DNA of 27,137 nt. Origin: a virus. The position numbers were made by a program, and so were the translations under genes. The DNA lies in IMG/VR virus record IMGVR_UViG_3300030118_004349, positions 1 through 27,137 of that record. One strand, 5' to 3'. Of this stretch, positions 13,117-21,871 are shown in pieces. The notes under the pieces are model-generated. The model searched no databases, was not told where the DNA came from, and saw nothing but the letters and a program-made list of their open reading frames with translations. How positions within the stretch are numbered: position 1 is the stretch's first letter; each line of letters begins with the position of its first letter.

Positions 13117-16100
13117 TATGATGGTATAGTTATTTTCTCTATTATATTGGTATTACTTGTAAGAGTAGGTCCAAACAATGTTTTCAGATATCTATAATCT
13201 ATTCGCGAGCCTCCCTCTGCCCCCATTATAGTCTCAGTTATAGTCTTGTTTCGGCTAGCGTTACCCACAGCAGCATTCTTACCAGATATGTCATTAAAGA
13301 ATTTGAATACGTCTAGTATGTCTTGCTTAGTTAACTCAATCCTAAGCTCTAAGCATTTTCTCTTAAGGTAACTAAGCTTACAAAGGACGTTGTTGAACTT
13401 TCCTGTTACAAAGTATTCGGAAAGTTTCTTCATAGTCTTGTTTTCAATCTTCACAGTATCCAACACCATGTAAGTTTCAGATTGAGATTGCGGTGCTATC
13501 AAAACTTCGACTACATATTGCTGATCTTTTCTGTGAAGTTGATTATAACTCTTTTGATAATCTCTGGGTAAGTGCAGTTCTCTGTTGAAAGTATTAAAAT
13601 CAAAGTTAAAAGTTTGGAAATCATCCTCTTTCAAGCCTGCGAGGGGGGATGGACTTACGGTGGAGGATCTCTCGGGAGGAAACACTAGCTGGTCAGAGCA
13701 GTTTGCTTGCGGCTGTCTGTCTTTTGTCGGGTGTGTGAACTGGTGTGAGAACTCACTAAGCAATTCACTTCTGCTTACAGATTCGCTATGCTGAACCCAG
13801 TGACCGTTGGGTGTAAAGGACCACATCTTTCCGTCCTCAGGCTTTGTGTGCAGCCATACGTGAGTGCTTCTACCTCCAAATATGTTTCTGTTATCGTTTG
13901 AAACTAGGGAGTTAAATGCTAGAGAATACTCATGATCAGGCATCAAGAAATTGTTAGAAATGGGGTATTCAGAAGTTGCACCATACTTAGAAATATCAAA
14001 CCTAACGCGAGCGCCTGAATCTGAGTCTGATCTAGATATTACGAATGTCCTATCGTATAGGAATGAATCCAAATTAAATTGCTTTTCAGACTTTGGAACT
14101 CTTACTACGGAGAAGGAGCTATCGTCTCTGGTGCCAGAAGTTAGGACAAGCTCTACTCCATCTAAAATACCAGAACAAACTCTTTCTCTCTTTTTATCTA
14201 GGAGCATGCTACTTGTATCACTAGCGGCAAATGAGTTTACACCCGTAAAGGAATCAGTCAACGCGCTTAATACTATGGGGTCAGTAAAGTCTTGAGTGAC
14301 AGCACTGAAACTTAATATTTTGGAGAAATCATGATTATATAGTAAAGGTCCAAAAGTGTGAGAGAAGATGTTTGCACCATCTAAATCTCTAACAGCAGGT
14401 GTAAGTGCGTGTTGACCATAGTGCTTTGTATAAATATCGAAAAGTCTATGAATGTCCCTACCAAACTCAAAAGTATAATAATTATCTACAGACTCAGGAA
14501 AAGTGAAAGGAAGGCTACTAAGTTGACTCTCAAGGGAGCTTACCAAAATGGTATAAGAAGTTTCTAGTAACCCTCTAACTCTTTCAATTTCAGAATTAAT
14601 AAAGTTTGTTTCACCGGGGCTACCTGCGTGGAAAGGTAGTAGAGAAATTAAAAGTTCTAAATACCCTTCTAACTCTTGGGGTTCAAGTTCAGGAATCCAC
14701 AAGCCCGCTGCTGCTATATCAGGCGTAGCAACAATTTCCAGAGATGAGAATACAATCGAGGCAGAAGCTTCAATAAATTTGGATTGTTCACTTAGTTTGT
14801 GTATAATCCTGTAAATTGGAGGTAGTTGATTCCTATTAACAGTTCTATCATCATTAGCTATTATTGAACTCGGAATACCTCTACAATTTTGAGCATCACT
14901 TACATTAAACCCAAAGTAGCTGTTGTTTGAATTAAAGCCCTCACATTGAGCCCACACACCAGAAACCTGCACATGATTTTCGATAGGGGCGTAGGATATA
15001 GAGCTAGGAACTAAACCCAGAGGAATACCGCTGAAACTGCCGTCCATGGTCATTGTAACAGGCATGTTAAAGCCAGTCCTGTCATAGTAACCATTAAAAG
15101 CCATCAACTTTTCAGTGGATCTTCTCCTAGCTGAGTTTCTAGGCAAATTGCCAGTAGCCGTGGAGGATCTTATTCTGTTAGACACACTTGTACTGGTTGC
15201 TGCTCTAGTTAAGGGCTGCGCTCCAGTATTAACATCTCTTTTATAAGCATTGAAGTTCAGCCCAGACGCGAAGATGTTCTTACCAGCACCAACTTCAATA
15301 TCCACGCTATCTATCGTAACTATGGGCAAGCAGTCGTCTTCTAAATCAAACGGATCAACCGCAGGTACTTCCAAGGTTATTATTGGAATGGAGTGAGCAG
15401 GTGCTCTATCGAAGACAGTCTTACCGATAAAGTCTATAGCGTCACCAGTGTTAGAAACTCCTAATCCCGTTTCTTCAAAGTTAAACTCAGATGCTGAGAA
15501 AGATATTCTAAAGTGAGAGGATTTACCGCACCAGAGGTCAGCGTAACTAAATCTATTATTATTTAACGGATCTGCAATTAAGTCATTAAAATTAGGAGGA
15601 GCAGCATAATCTTGTTTGAACATCAACCAAGACCCTAACTTTACTTCAGTATCTTCTGTTATGGCGGTAGATGTTATGTAAGAGCTAACGCTCTGTGCGA
15701 AATCGGGTGTGCAACCGTAGCAACCTAACCTACTGGCTATAAACTCTATTTGCCTGCTTCCTATCTCACAGTTGATGTAATAAGGAAACTCTTCAAAGGG
15801 AGGTATTGGAAAGTCTCTGCCTCTATACGAGAAGACAGGATTTGCCTCATCTAAAAATTTCTTCAATGGGATCTGATCAGGGAACTCTTCAATTATCTCC
15901 AAGATAATGTTATCAACAGCCATTCGGATGTTATCGTCTAAGCTGGATGTGGAGTAGCCTTCAACATTTAGCTGAGTGGCTAAGTCAGGTGTCCAGGTTT
16001 CAAAATTCTTGAAATATTCAGAGTTTGTGGCTAATGCGTAGTAAATTAGATATGGAACATAGGATTCCCATAGCTCTATGACCCTATTCTCTACAGGACT

Positions 16101-17195
16101 TTGACCTTTTGGAAATATTGTGTTTACGGTACTTTGAATCGACTTTTTAGTTCCTACACTTTTGTAGATACTTACAGCGTTTCGCAACTGAAGCCGCCAC
16201 TTTATTGGATCCTTACCAAACAAGTCCCAACCTATTAGCTGTGCTATTAAGGGTAGAAGCTCATCAGGACATTCGTCTATGTCATACAAAGTTGACAAGT
16301 CGTCTGCGCTGCTATCTGTATCGTAGGCAAAGAAAGATAAAGCTCTGATTAGCCTCGCAAAAGGACCATTTTCTATTTTAAGAGTTGTTTTTATTGAGTT
16401 GTCAGAGAATGTTTGAAATTTATCTCTGACTCTAAAATCAGATGCGTCTGATTGAAGAGGCGAGTAAATAATATCATTCCAAGTATTAAGTTTATCTAGT
16501 TGCTGAGTACCGCTCAGATCTGACCGTTCCCCACTGGCGAACAATGAGGATGGGTATAAAGCACCGGAAGAATTTTTCCAAAGATATTCGCTCAGTCCTT
16601 TAATTCCATCATTTGTCCTAAAAGGATCTCCCTCAAATAAACTACTAACAATGACCTCTTTAACATAAGATGAGGGGTTGTAGTCAGGCCCAGAGGTGTT
16701 CAAAAAATATAACCAAGATAGTTTTTCTATCAAATAGTTATGAATAGCTGATGAATCTCCTATGCTGGAGAACGTAGTAGTGTTTGGGCTGTTAAGAGTT
16801 GTTTTGGGTATGAGTTCAGTATCAATAAACGATTCAAGATTCGCTACAGAACTGAAGTCTTTAAATTTTTTGTTGAAATAAAATAAAACGTCATCTTCAA
16901 AGCTTTGAGTTGTAACTTTAGTTAGGTTATTTTGTTTTACGAAATACTGAGATACTCCGTCAAAGCTGCTTAAACTACTATAAACTGAGCCTTCTACAGC
17001 ACTAACATCCAATACTGATGAAAAGTCGTTAGCAACATCTATATGAGAGTTTATGATTAAATCTACTGGGTCTTCAGCCTTTTTAGTAGTAGCAATATCA
17101 TCATCATACAGGAATGCGGGAAGGATAAACTTTAGTGCCTCAAAGTAATCCCTCTTAAAGAAGTTTTTATTTCTTAAATAGGTTTTGCCCGACAT
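13116..17195 (-). CDS. Large baseplate wedge protein with Tail_P2_I/gp7-like core (1359 residues)
   Basis: Residues about 280-375 contain DIDECPDELLPLIAQLIGWD (306-325), then a WRLQLRNAVSIYKSVGTKKS helix (333-352). This is the pattern of the phage tail protein I family, whose members include the wedge core of contractile tails and correspond to a region of T4 gp7. The protein directly follows gp6, as a wedge partner should, with a 1-base TAATG overlap at 17195. A CYGC pair lies at 492-495. The rest is large and not recognised; the region after about residue 500 looks like a chain of beta-rich domains. P2 gpI is under 200 residues and T4 gp7 about 1030, so this is a strongly extended version. 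The core call is good. Full equivalence to gp7 is inferred. Confidence 0.85.
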   Translation of the reverse strand: MSGKTYLRNKNFFKRDYFEALKFILPAFLYDDDIATTKKAEDPVDLIINSHIDVANDFSSVLDVSAVEGSVYSSLSSFDGVSQYFVKQNNLTKVTTQSFEDDVLFYFNKKFKDFSSVANLESFIDTELIPKTTLNSPNTTTFSSIGDSSAIHNYLIEKLSWLYFLNTSGPDYNPSSYVKEVIVSSLFEGDPFRTNDGIKGLSEYLWKNSSGALYPSSLFASGERSDLSGTQQLDKLNTWNDIIYSPLQSDASDFRVRDKFQTFSDNSIKTTLKIENGPFARLIRALSFFAYDTDSSADDLSTLYDIDECPDELLPLIAQLIGWDLFGKDPIKWRLQLRNAVSIYKSVGTKKSIQSTVNTIFPKGQSPVENRVIELWESYVPYLIYYALATNSEYFKNFETWTPDLATQLNVEGYSTSSLDDNIRMAVDNIILEIIEEFPDQIPLKKFLDEANPVFSYRGRDFPIPPFEEFPYYINCEIGSRQIEFIASRLGCYGCTPDFAQSVSSYITSTAITEDTEVKLGSWLMFKQDYAAPPNFNDLIADPLNNNRFSYADLWCGKSSHFRISFSASEFNFEETGLGVSNTGDAIDFIGKTVFDRAPAHSIPIITLEVPAVDPFDLEDDCLPIVTIDSVDIEVGAGKNIFASGLNFNAYKRDVNTGAQPLTRAATSTSVSNRIRSSTATGNLPRNSARRRSTEKLMAFNGYYDRTGFNMPVTMTMDGSFSGIPLGLVPSSISYAPIENHVQVSGVWAQCEGFNSNNSYFGFNVSDAQNCRGIPSSIIANDDRTVNRNQLPPIYRIIHKLSEQSKFIEASASIVFSSLEIVATPDIAAAGLWIPELEPQELEGYLELLISLLPFHAGSPGETNFINSEIERVRGLLETSYTILVSSLESQLSSLPFTFPESVDNYYTFEFGRDIHRLFDIYTKHYGQHALTPAVRDLDGANIFSHTFGPLLYNHDFSKILSFSAVTQDFTDPIVLSALTDSFTGVNSFAASDTSSMLLDKKRERVCSGILDGVELVLTSGTRDDSSFSVVRVPKSEKQFNLDSFLYDRTFVISRSDSDSGARVRFDISKYGATSEYPISNNFLMPDHEYSLAFNSLVSNDNRNIFGGRSTHVWLHTKPEDGKMWSFTPNGHWVQHSESVSRSELLSEFSHQFTHPTKDRQPQANCSDQLVFPPERSSTVSPSPLAGLKEDDFQTFNFDFNTFNRELHLPRDYQKSYNQLHRKDQQYVVEVLIAPQSQSETYMVLDTVKIENKTMKKLSEYFVTGKFNNVLCKLSYLKRKCLELRIELTKQDILDVFKFFNDISGKNAAVGNASRNKTITETIMGAEGGSRIDYRYLKTLFGPTLTSNTNIIEKITIPS

Positions 17196-18802
17196 TACAG
17201 ATAATCTGCCCTTATGGTGAGGTTATTGAGTTGTATTATCTCGTTGAACCCAACTCTTATTGGATTATCAACATTAGATACTTCTGCAAATCTGATGTTC
17301 TTCTCAGCATCTAAAAGAACTCTGATTAAATCTTGAGGTACAAAGGGCTCTTGAAAGTCAGTATTATCAATATTCATGTAGTTCGTAATTACCCTTTGAG
17401 CGGATTGCAATATCCTGGCTTCATCCCTTCTAAAGTTATTATCTATTGTTAGGGTTACAACAAGGTCCAACGTCCTAATCAAACCATCAACTACAACAAC
17501 CTCATCAGTTATCATCTTCTTAGGCTCAATAGCCTCAAGTAATTGTCTTTTATATTCTTGAGTTGCTTTTCTTAACTGATTGTCAGAGGCTCTCTCCAAA
17601 ACAAATAAATCAATAATGTTAGCAGATGAGAACCCTCTCCTAACGGTAGCGGTGGCTTTTCCTGTGGACCCGTAATTGGAGTTAAAAGAATTTATAAACC
17701 CCTTGAAGTCATTTAGAGTGACCAATCGATCTTGTGATCTGAAAACTAGAGGAGCATATCTTCTAGCCTGCTCGACAGATTCAGCCTCCCTGCCTCCTGT
17801 CCCAAGGCTAGTGTTCTCTACCGTCCCTATTAGGTCTGCGTTCGTCGATAAATCATTAGATGAATCTAGCCTTATTTGAGCGTTAATGACTCCATTTCCT
17901 ATATTACCACGGGTGCCGCCGCCTACCCGGTATGTAATCACATAGCTATCGCCGACTGCGGGGGATTTACCAACTGCATTATCTCCAAACAGAATTGAAG
18001 CTCTAAAGTTCTCATCGGTGGCTACCTGAAAAATCTTGTCATCAGGACCTGAGGCAAAATAAATGTTATCTTCCTCGGAGTAAACTCCTTCTGTTAAAGG
18101 ATTTCCGCTTAAAAAGACCTGAGCACTTTTCTCTACATATGGGAACTCGGAAAGATTAACTGTTTTGATAGCATCGGCAGTTCCAAATGTACCTTCTTCA
18201 ACAACAAAAGCTCCCTCTAAAAGAACTAAGTCTTCAATGAGCACATTACTTCCTGCTGCGGTTACATCAAAGACTAAGTCCTGAGTGGCATCCGAAAGGT
18301 TTACTGTTCCGTCACTATTGACTTTGTACAAAGTATATGTCAGAGAGTTACCATCTTCAGGAGAAGAAATGGTAACAACTCTATTGGACGCTTTAATTGT
18401 AGCCTTGTTAGGAGAAGCAATACTACCCACCGAGTAAGTTATTTTAGCATTGGCAGCCGCAGATATCGGCCCTTTCATCCTAACACCTATTAGTTCTAAT
18501 AGGCGTTTGACACTATCTCTACTCTTAGCGGTTCCTATAAAGTTCTCATTAGCCAAGTAATCAGATTTGTTTGACTGTATATGGCCCACAGCAGCCATCA
18601 TTTCAAGTAACAGGACTCCAAAGTCTGAGGCCTCAAAATTATTGTAATCTAAGGGGAATGTAGCTTTTACATAGTCTACCAAATTCTGCCTAAGAGTATC
18701 AAAGTCAGAAGCACTATAATCAATAAGTTTTTGCTTATTGTCTAATTCAGAGGGAATAAGCTTCAAAAAGTCTGATTGTGTTGTTCCTGAGAAAACTGCC
18801 AT
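17195..18802 (-). CDS. 6: Baseplate wedge protein gp6-like (Baseplate J family)
   Basis: This 535-residue protein has the baseplate J/gp6 layout. The N-terminal helical part (about 1-110) includes FGVLLLEMMAAVGHIQSNKS (61-80) and ENFIGTAKSRDSVKRLLELI (86-105). A beta-rich middle includes RASILFGDNAVGKSP (267-281) and YRVGGGTRGNIGNGVI (291-306). The diagnostic GGREAESVEQARRYAPLVF (336-354) is followed by SQDRLVTLNDF (356-366). In contractile injection machines this protein forms the wedge ring linking the hub to the outer arms and contacts gp25 and gp7. Gene order gp25-gp6-tail protein I is preserved here, with 1-base TAATG overlaps at both ends (18802 and 17195), indicating coupled translation. 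T4 gp6 is 660 residues; this length is normal for simpler relatives. Confidence 0.95.
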   Translation of the reverse strand: MAVFSGTTQSDFLKLIPSELDNKQKLIDYSASDFDTLRQNLVDYVKATFPLDYNNFEASDFGVLLLEMMAAVGHIQSNKSDYLANENFIGTAKSRDSVKRLLELIGVRMKGPISAAANAKITYSVGSIASPNKATIKASNRVVTISSPEDGNSLTYTLYKVNSDGTVNLSDATQDLVFDVTAAGSNVLIEDLVLLEGAFVVEEGTFGTADAIKTVNLSEFPYVEKSAQVFLSGNPLTEGVYSEEDNIYFASGPDDKIFQVATDENFRASILFGDNAVGKSPAVGDSYVITYRVGGGTRGNIGNGVINAQIRLDSSNDLSTNADLIGTVENTSLGTGGREAESVEQARRYAPLVFRSQDRLVTLNDFKGFINSFNSNYGSTGKATATVRRGFSSANIIDLFVLERASDNQLRKATQEYKRQLLEAIEPKKMITDEVVVVDGLIRTLDLVVTLTIDNNFRRDEARILQSAQRVITNYMNIDNTDFQEPFVPQDLIRVLLDAEKNIRFAEVSNVDNPIRVGFNEIIQLNNLTIRADYL

Positions 18803-19245
18803 TATACTGTGACCCCTATGTTAAAAGCGGTGGATACCGAATCCCTAACACTGCAAAATAAATTAACCTTAAGCTGGCTGGTTTCAGTATCAAAAACTTG
18901 TAGCTTTTGAACGCTAACTGTTTTAAGGTATTTACGCACAGCTAAAGTAACCTCCTCTCTTATTATAGCAAAAAGGCTTTCGTCTAAGGGCTCCATGATA
19001 AACCTACGAAGACTACACCCATAGTCGGGTCTCATAAATCTCTCACCGCGTTCGGTCCTGATTAAGGAGTTCAGGTTACTTTTAATCAAATTTAGATTGG
19101 AATTTTTACTAAAGTATCCGTTCTCAGGATTGGTGCTTATAGGGTAGTTTAGACCAGTAAGCTTTGGAGTTTTGAGTGTAACCGGGTCGAGCGCCTGTCG
19201 CGGGCTAACTGTTCCATGCTTTCGTACTATGGTTGAAGTTGGCAT
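18802..19245 (-). CDS. 25: Baseplate wedge protein gp25
   Basis: This 147-residue protein belongs to the GPW/gp25 family. The core motif is TERGERFMRPDYGCSLRRFI (64-83), then EPLDESLFAIIREEVTLAVR (85-104). It shows the conserved pattern of an open N-terminal strand, an Arg-rich RGER-F-x-P-x-YG segment and the helix holding the EPLDE acidic cluster. gp25 sits at the inner wedge beside gp6 and contacts the first sheath ring, helping to nucleate sheath assembly. It starts 4 bases after the LamG gene and its stop overlaps the gp6 ATG. An N-terminal extension of about 40 residues precedes the family core. No strong ribosome site precedes ATG 19245; coupling to the upstream gene is likely. Confidence 0.95.
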   Translation of the reverse strand: MPTSTIVRKHGTVSPRQALDPVTLKTPKLTGLNYPISTNPENGYFSKNSNLNLIKSNLNSLIRTERGERFMRPDYGCSLRRFIMEPLDESLFAIIREEVTLAVRKYLKTVSVQKLQVFDTETSQLKVNLFCSVRDSVSTAFNIGVTV

Positions 19246-19249
19246 CGAA

Positions 19250-21871
19250 TTAACTTAGATCAATGTTTTTAAAGAACTTTTCAGTTGCTCTGTAGTTATT
19301 TAGCACTTCCGCGTCATCTAAGGCTTTTGAGTAGATTCTCGTACACCCTACATATCCTCGAAGTCCACTAACTTTCCCGCCGAAGGATCCTCCCATGAAG
19401 TTTCCAGATGAGTTGCCATCAGTGTAACCTCCTCCAATTATCCAGGGGGTAAAGAACGTATCAAGAGCAGGCCCTTCCTTAAGATCAGAAATTGAATCCT
19501 CATCAATTCTAGACTTTGAATATTCAAAAGAATTATCTAAGAATATCGACGGCGCCCTGTATACTTCACCCTCTCTGGTTGTTCCAAAAACTTCTGAATA
19601 TTGCTCAGTTTTAAGCAAAACACCATCTAAATAAATCTTTACAGAATTTTTAGCAGGGTTTAAAGTTAGAGAAAGCTGACAGAATTCGTCTTTACAACTG
19701 GATAGTGAAACTCCATTGATGACCGAGCTAACAGGAATTACGAGCCCTCTAAGCGAATCCTTATCACAATCGTCCCCTCGATTAGCTATAAACCCAACGG
19801 TAGAAGATGAATTAGACTGCGTAGGTGCTAGAACTAATGACAAGTCGCTCATTGGATTGTCGTTAGGGTTGTTACTAGCTGCCTCATTGAGTGTGAAGCG
19901 ACGATCTCTAGTAAAACCGTAAACCACACCTCTGACTATGTTAACTCCACCATCCTTATCAAGGTTTTCAAGATCGGCTTGAGGTTGAACAATTGTATTG
20001 ATTCCCGTGTTTTCATTAGCTAATATTAGTCTGTACAATGCTGACGTATCCGCACTGCCGACCTGATAGCCAGACAGATCAGTTAAGGCTGGGACATTAA
20101 TCCAAGTCTCAAAGGTAGAGCCCAGTTCGTTGTAGAATATATCTTGTGCTCCTGAGACTTCTGGAAGTTTAACATAACTACCGACAGCCGAGAGAACCGA
20201 ATTATCTGCTGTGTCCAGCTTGCAAATGCCGTCGAGTTTTGCTATACCTAACCCCTTGTCAAAGACAGAAGAAGTTGAGCCCACTATTTGACCGTTTGCT
20301 TTTTCCTGATGAACACTACTATTTCTTAAATCAAAGAATTGCTTGCCGTCTTTAGGATTACTAAAGTCTGCTGTCAGATAGTTGTAAAGTATCTCTAGAT
20401 TGTCCTCAACAATTCTAGTATTGATTTGTAGACTAGGTCCTGCCGAAGTGGAGGATACGTTGTTGATGACCTCGCCCTTTGCAATATTTGCTAAATAAAT
20501 ATGCTCCAGCACTAACGGATCAGAAGTGCTTATCTTTTCGGTAAACTTAACTTCTAATGGTAGAACAACCCCAGTTACATCATCTTGATCAAGAACAATA
20601 TCTCTCTGAGCGTCTATATCTACTAAAAAGTTAGCTCCTGCCAGATAAGAGAAGTCGTTAACGGGAATTTCTCCAGGATTGAAGAGAGGTGCATTGGGGA
20701 CAAAATTGGGAATCTTAACAGCTAATTCAATCTGTTTTTTCCTTTTATTTATCTTATCTTGGAAGGATGAAGTTTGAGACAATAAAACTTGTCTAGCATT
20801 ATCAATAACAGCTTGCGATGCTCCAGCGGCTATTAAATCCGCTAGCTCACCGGACACATCAAAAACTTTCCTATCCTTTTGACCCTCTAAGTTTAGAAGT
20901 AACTCGTCACCTTGGTAATAGCTCTGAATACCTACAGAGTTATCAATAATATTAGGATCTAAAATATTGTCAAAGTAAAACCTTAGATCTTTAACGGTTG
21001 TTGGTCTACCTCGTCCACCAAGGCTAGGATCAAACTCTAATCTCCATAGATTGCCATTAGGAGCAGCAGAAGTGCCTTGTAGGCTATCTTCTCTCTGAGA
21101 CAACTCTAACAGTGCGGGTTCAATTCCACTGGTCTGAGAATCATAGTAAAGGCCGTCTACAGATAATACAAACTTACCGCTTCTGGACTTTGGAGGTCCA
21201 TTGTCGAGTCTGAATACTGACTCTGTAGTCACAAGTTCTTCGTCGGGCTCTAAAGAAGGATCAAGAGATCGCTGTAGGAGTATATTATCTATGACAGCTA
21301 TCTGCCTATCTGCATCATCTATAAATGCTTGAGCTTGCTCGGCTTGCTGAAAATAAACTCCAAACTGAGAGTTTATCATGTCATCAAACGCTTGCGGATC
21401 TTTCTCTGCAAGCTCTTCTCTTCTCTCAGAAGCACTACCATTTGTAAAGTCTAAGAATTGCTTGTATTTATCCAAACATTCAACTGCTGCCTCATACCTT
21501 GCTTTAAGCTCGTTTGCCGCCGCAATTGCAGCTTGAGCAAAGCCTATGAACGTGCCTATTACCCCTGTTATCCCCCCTATTACATCTAACCCCATTCTGG
21601 AAAAATCTGAGAAGTAGCCAAAGAAACCATCTCTGTTTGGGAATAGAGAAATTCCTAGTAAATCTCTAATGTATGAATTAATCCTCCTGACTATACCGTC
21701 AGCTATGGCTCGACCCACAGCTAGACTATGGCGCATTGCTAATAGGATGGGGCTTGGTACGAGATTCAAAACCTCATTAGCCATGTTTAGCATGCAAGAG
21801 GGAACTCCCAAAGAAGTGCCTATATTGGCACTACCTCCAGACTGTAGAAAACTTTTTGCGTCAAATCCCAT
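19250..21871 (-). CDS. Baseplate-region structural protein with C-terminal LamG/concanavalin-like domain (873 residues)
   Basis: The N-terminus has LGVPSCMLNMANEVLNLVPS (20-39), a pattern I recall from cyanophage structural proteins. A hydrophobic Gly/Ala-rich segment follows at about 94-117 (VIGGITGVIGTFIGFAQAAI and beyond), then a long helical stretch to about 205. The middle is beta-rich. Residues about 577-865 read as a laminin-G/concanavalin-like jelly roll: STFETWINVP, KNSVKIYLDGVLL, and the typical end GYVGCTRIYSKALDDAEVLN. Such domains usually bind glycans. The gene lies between the spike and gp25, which places the product at the baseplate. The 1-base overlap at 21871 couples it to the spike gene. 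The hydrophobic segment could be a membrane-insertion element or simply a buried helix. The LamG call is good; the function is not known. Confidence 0.83.
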   Translation of the reverse strand: MGFDAKSFLQSGGSANIGTSLGVPSCMLNMANEVLNLVPSPILLAMRHSLAVGRAIADGIVRRINSYIRDLLGISLFPNRDGFFGYFSDFSRMGLDVIGGITGVIGTFIGFAQAAIAAANELKARYEAAVECLDKYKQFLDFTNGSASERREELAEKDPQAFDDMINSQFGVYFQQAEQAQAFIDDADRQIAVIDNILLQRSLDPSLEPDEELVTTESVFRLDNGPPKSRSGKFVLSVDGLYYDSQTSGIEPALLELSQREDSLQGTSAAPNGNLWRLEFDPSLGGRGRPTTVKDLRFYFDNILDPNIIDNSVGIQSYYQGDELLLNLEGQKDRKVFDVSGELADLIAAGASQAVIDNARQVLLSQTSSFQDKINKRKKQIELAVKIPNFVPNAPLFNPGEIPVNDFSYLAGANFLVDIDAQRDIVLDQDDVTGVVLPLEVKFTEKISTSDPLVLEHIYLANIAKGEVINNVSSTSAGPSLQINTRIVEDNLEILYNYLTADFSNPKDGKQFFDLRNSSVHQEKANGQIVGSTSSVFDKGLGIAKLDGICKLDTADNSVLSAVGSYVKLPEVSGAQDIFYNELGSTFETWINVPALTDLSGYQVGSADTSALYRLILANENTGINTIVQPQADLENLDKDGGVNIVRGVVYGFTRDRRFTLNEAASNNPNDNPMSDLSLVLAPTQSNSSSTVGFIANRGDDCDKDSLRGLVIPVSSVINGVSLSSCKDEFCQLSLTLNPAKNSVKIYLDGVLLKTEQYSEVFGTTREGEVYRAPSIFLDNSFEYSKSRIDEDSISDLKEGPALDTFFTPWIIGGGYTDGNSSGNFMGGSFGGKVSGLRGYVGCTRIYSKALDDAEVLNNYRATEKFFKNIDLS

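Noticed and set aside
14429-14436. TATAAATA on the + strand
   Set aside because: It sits inside the wedge gene on the antisense strand with no plus-strand gene after it. Chance copies of this 8-mer are expected in an AT-rich window.
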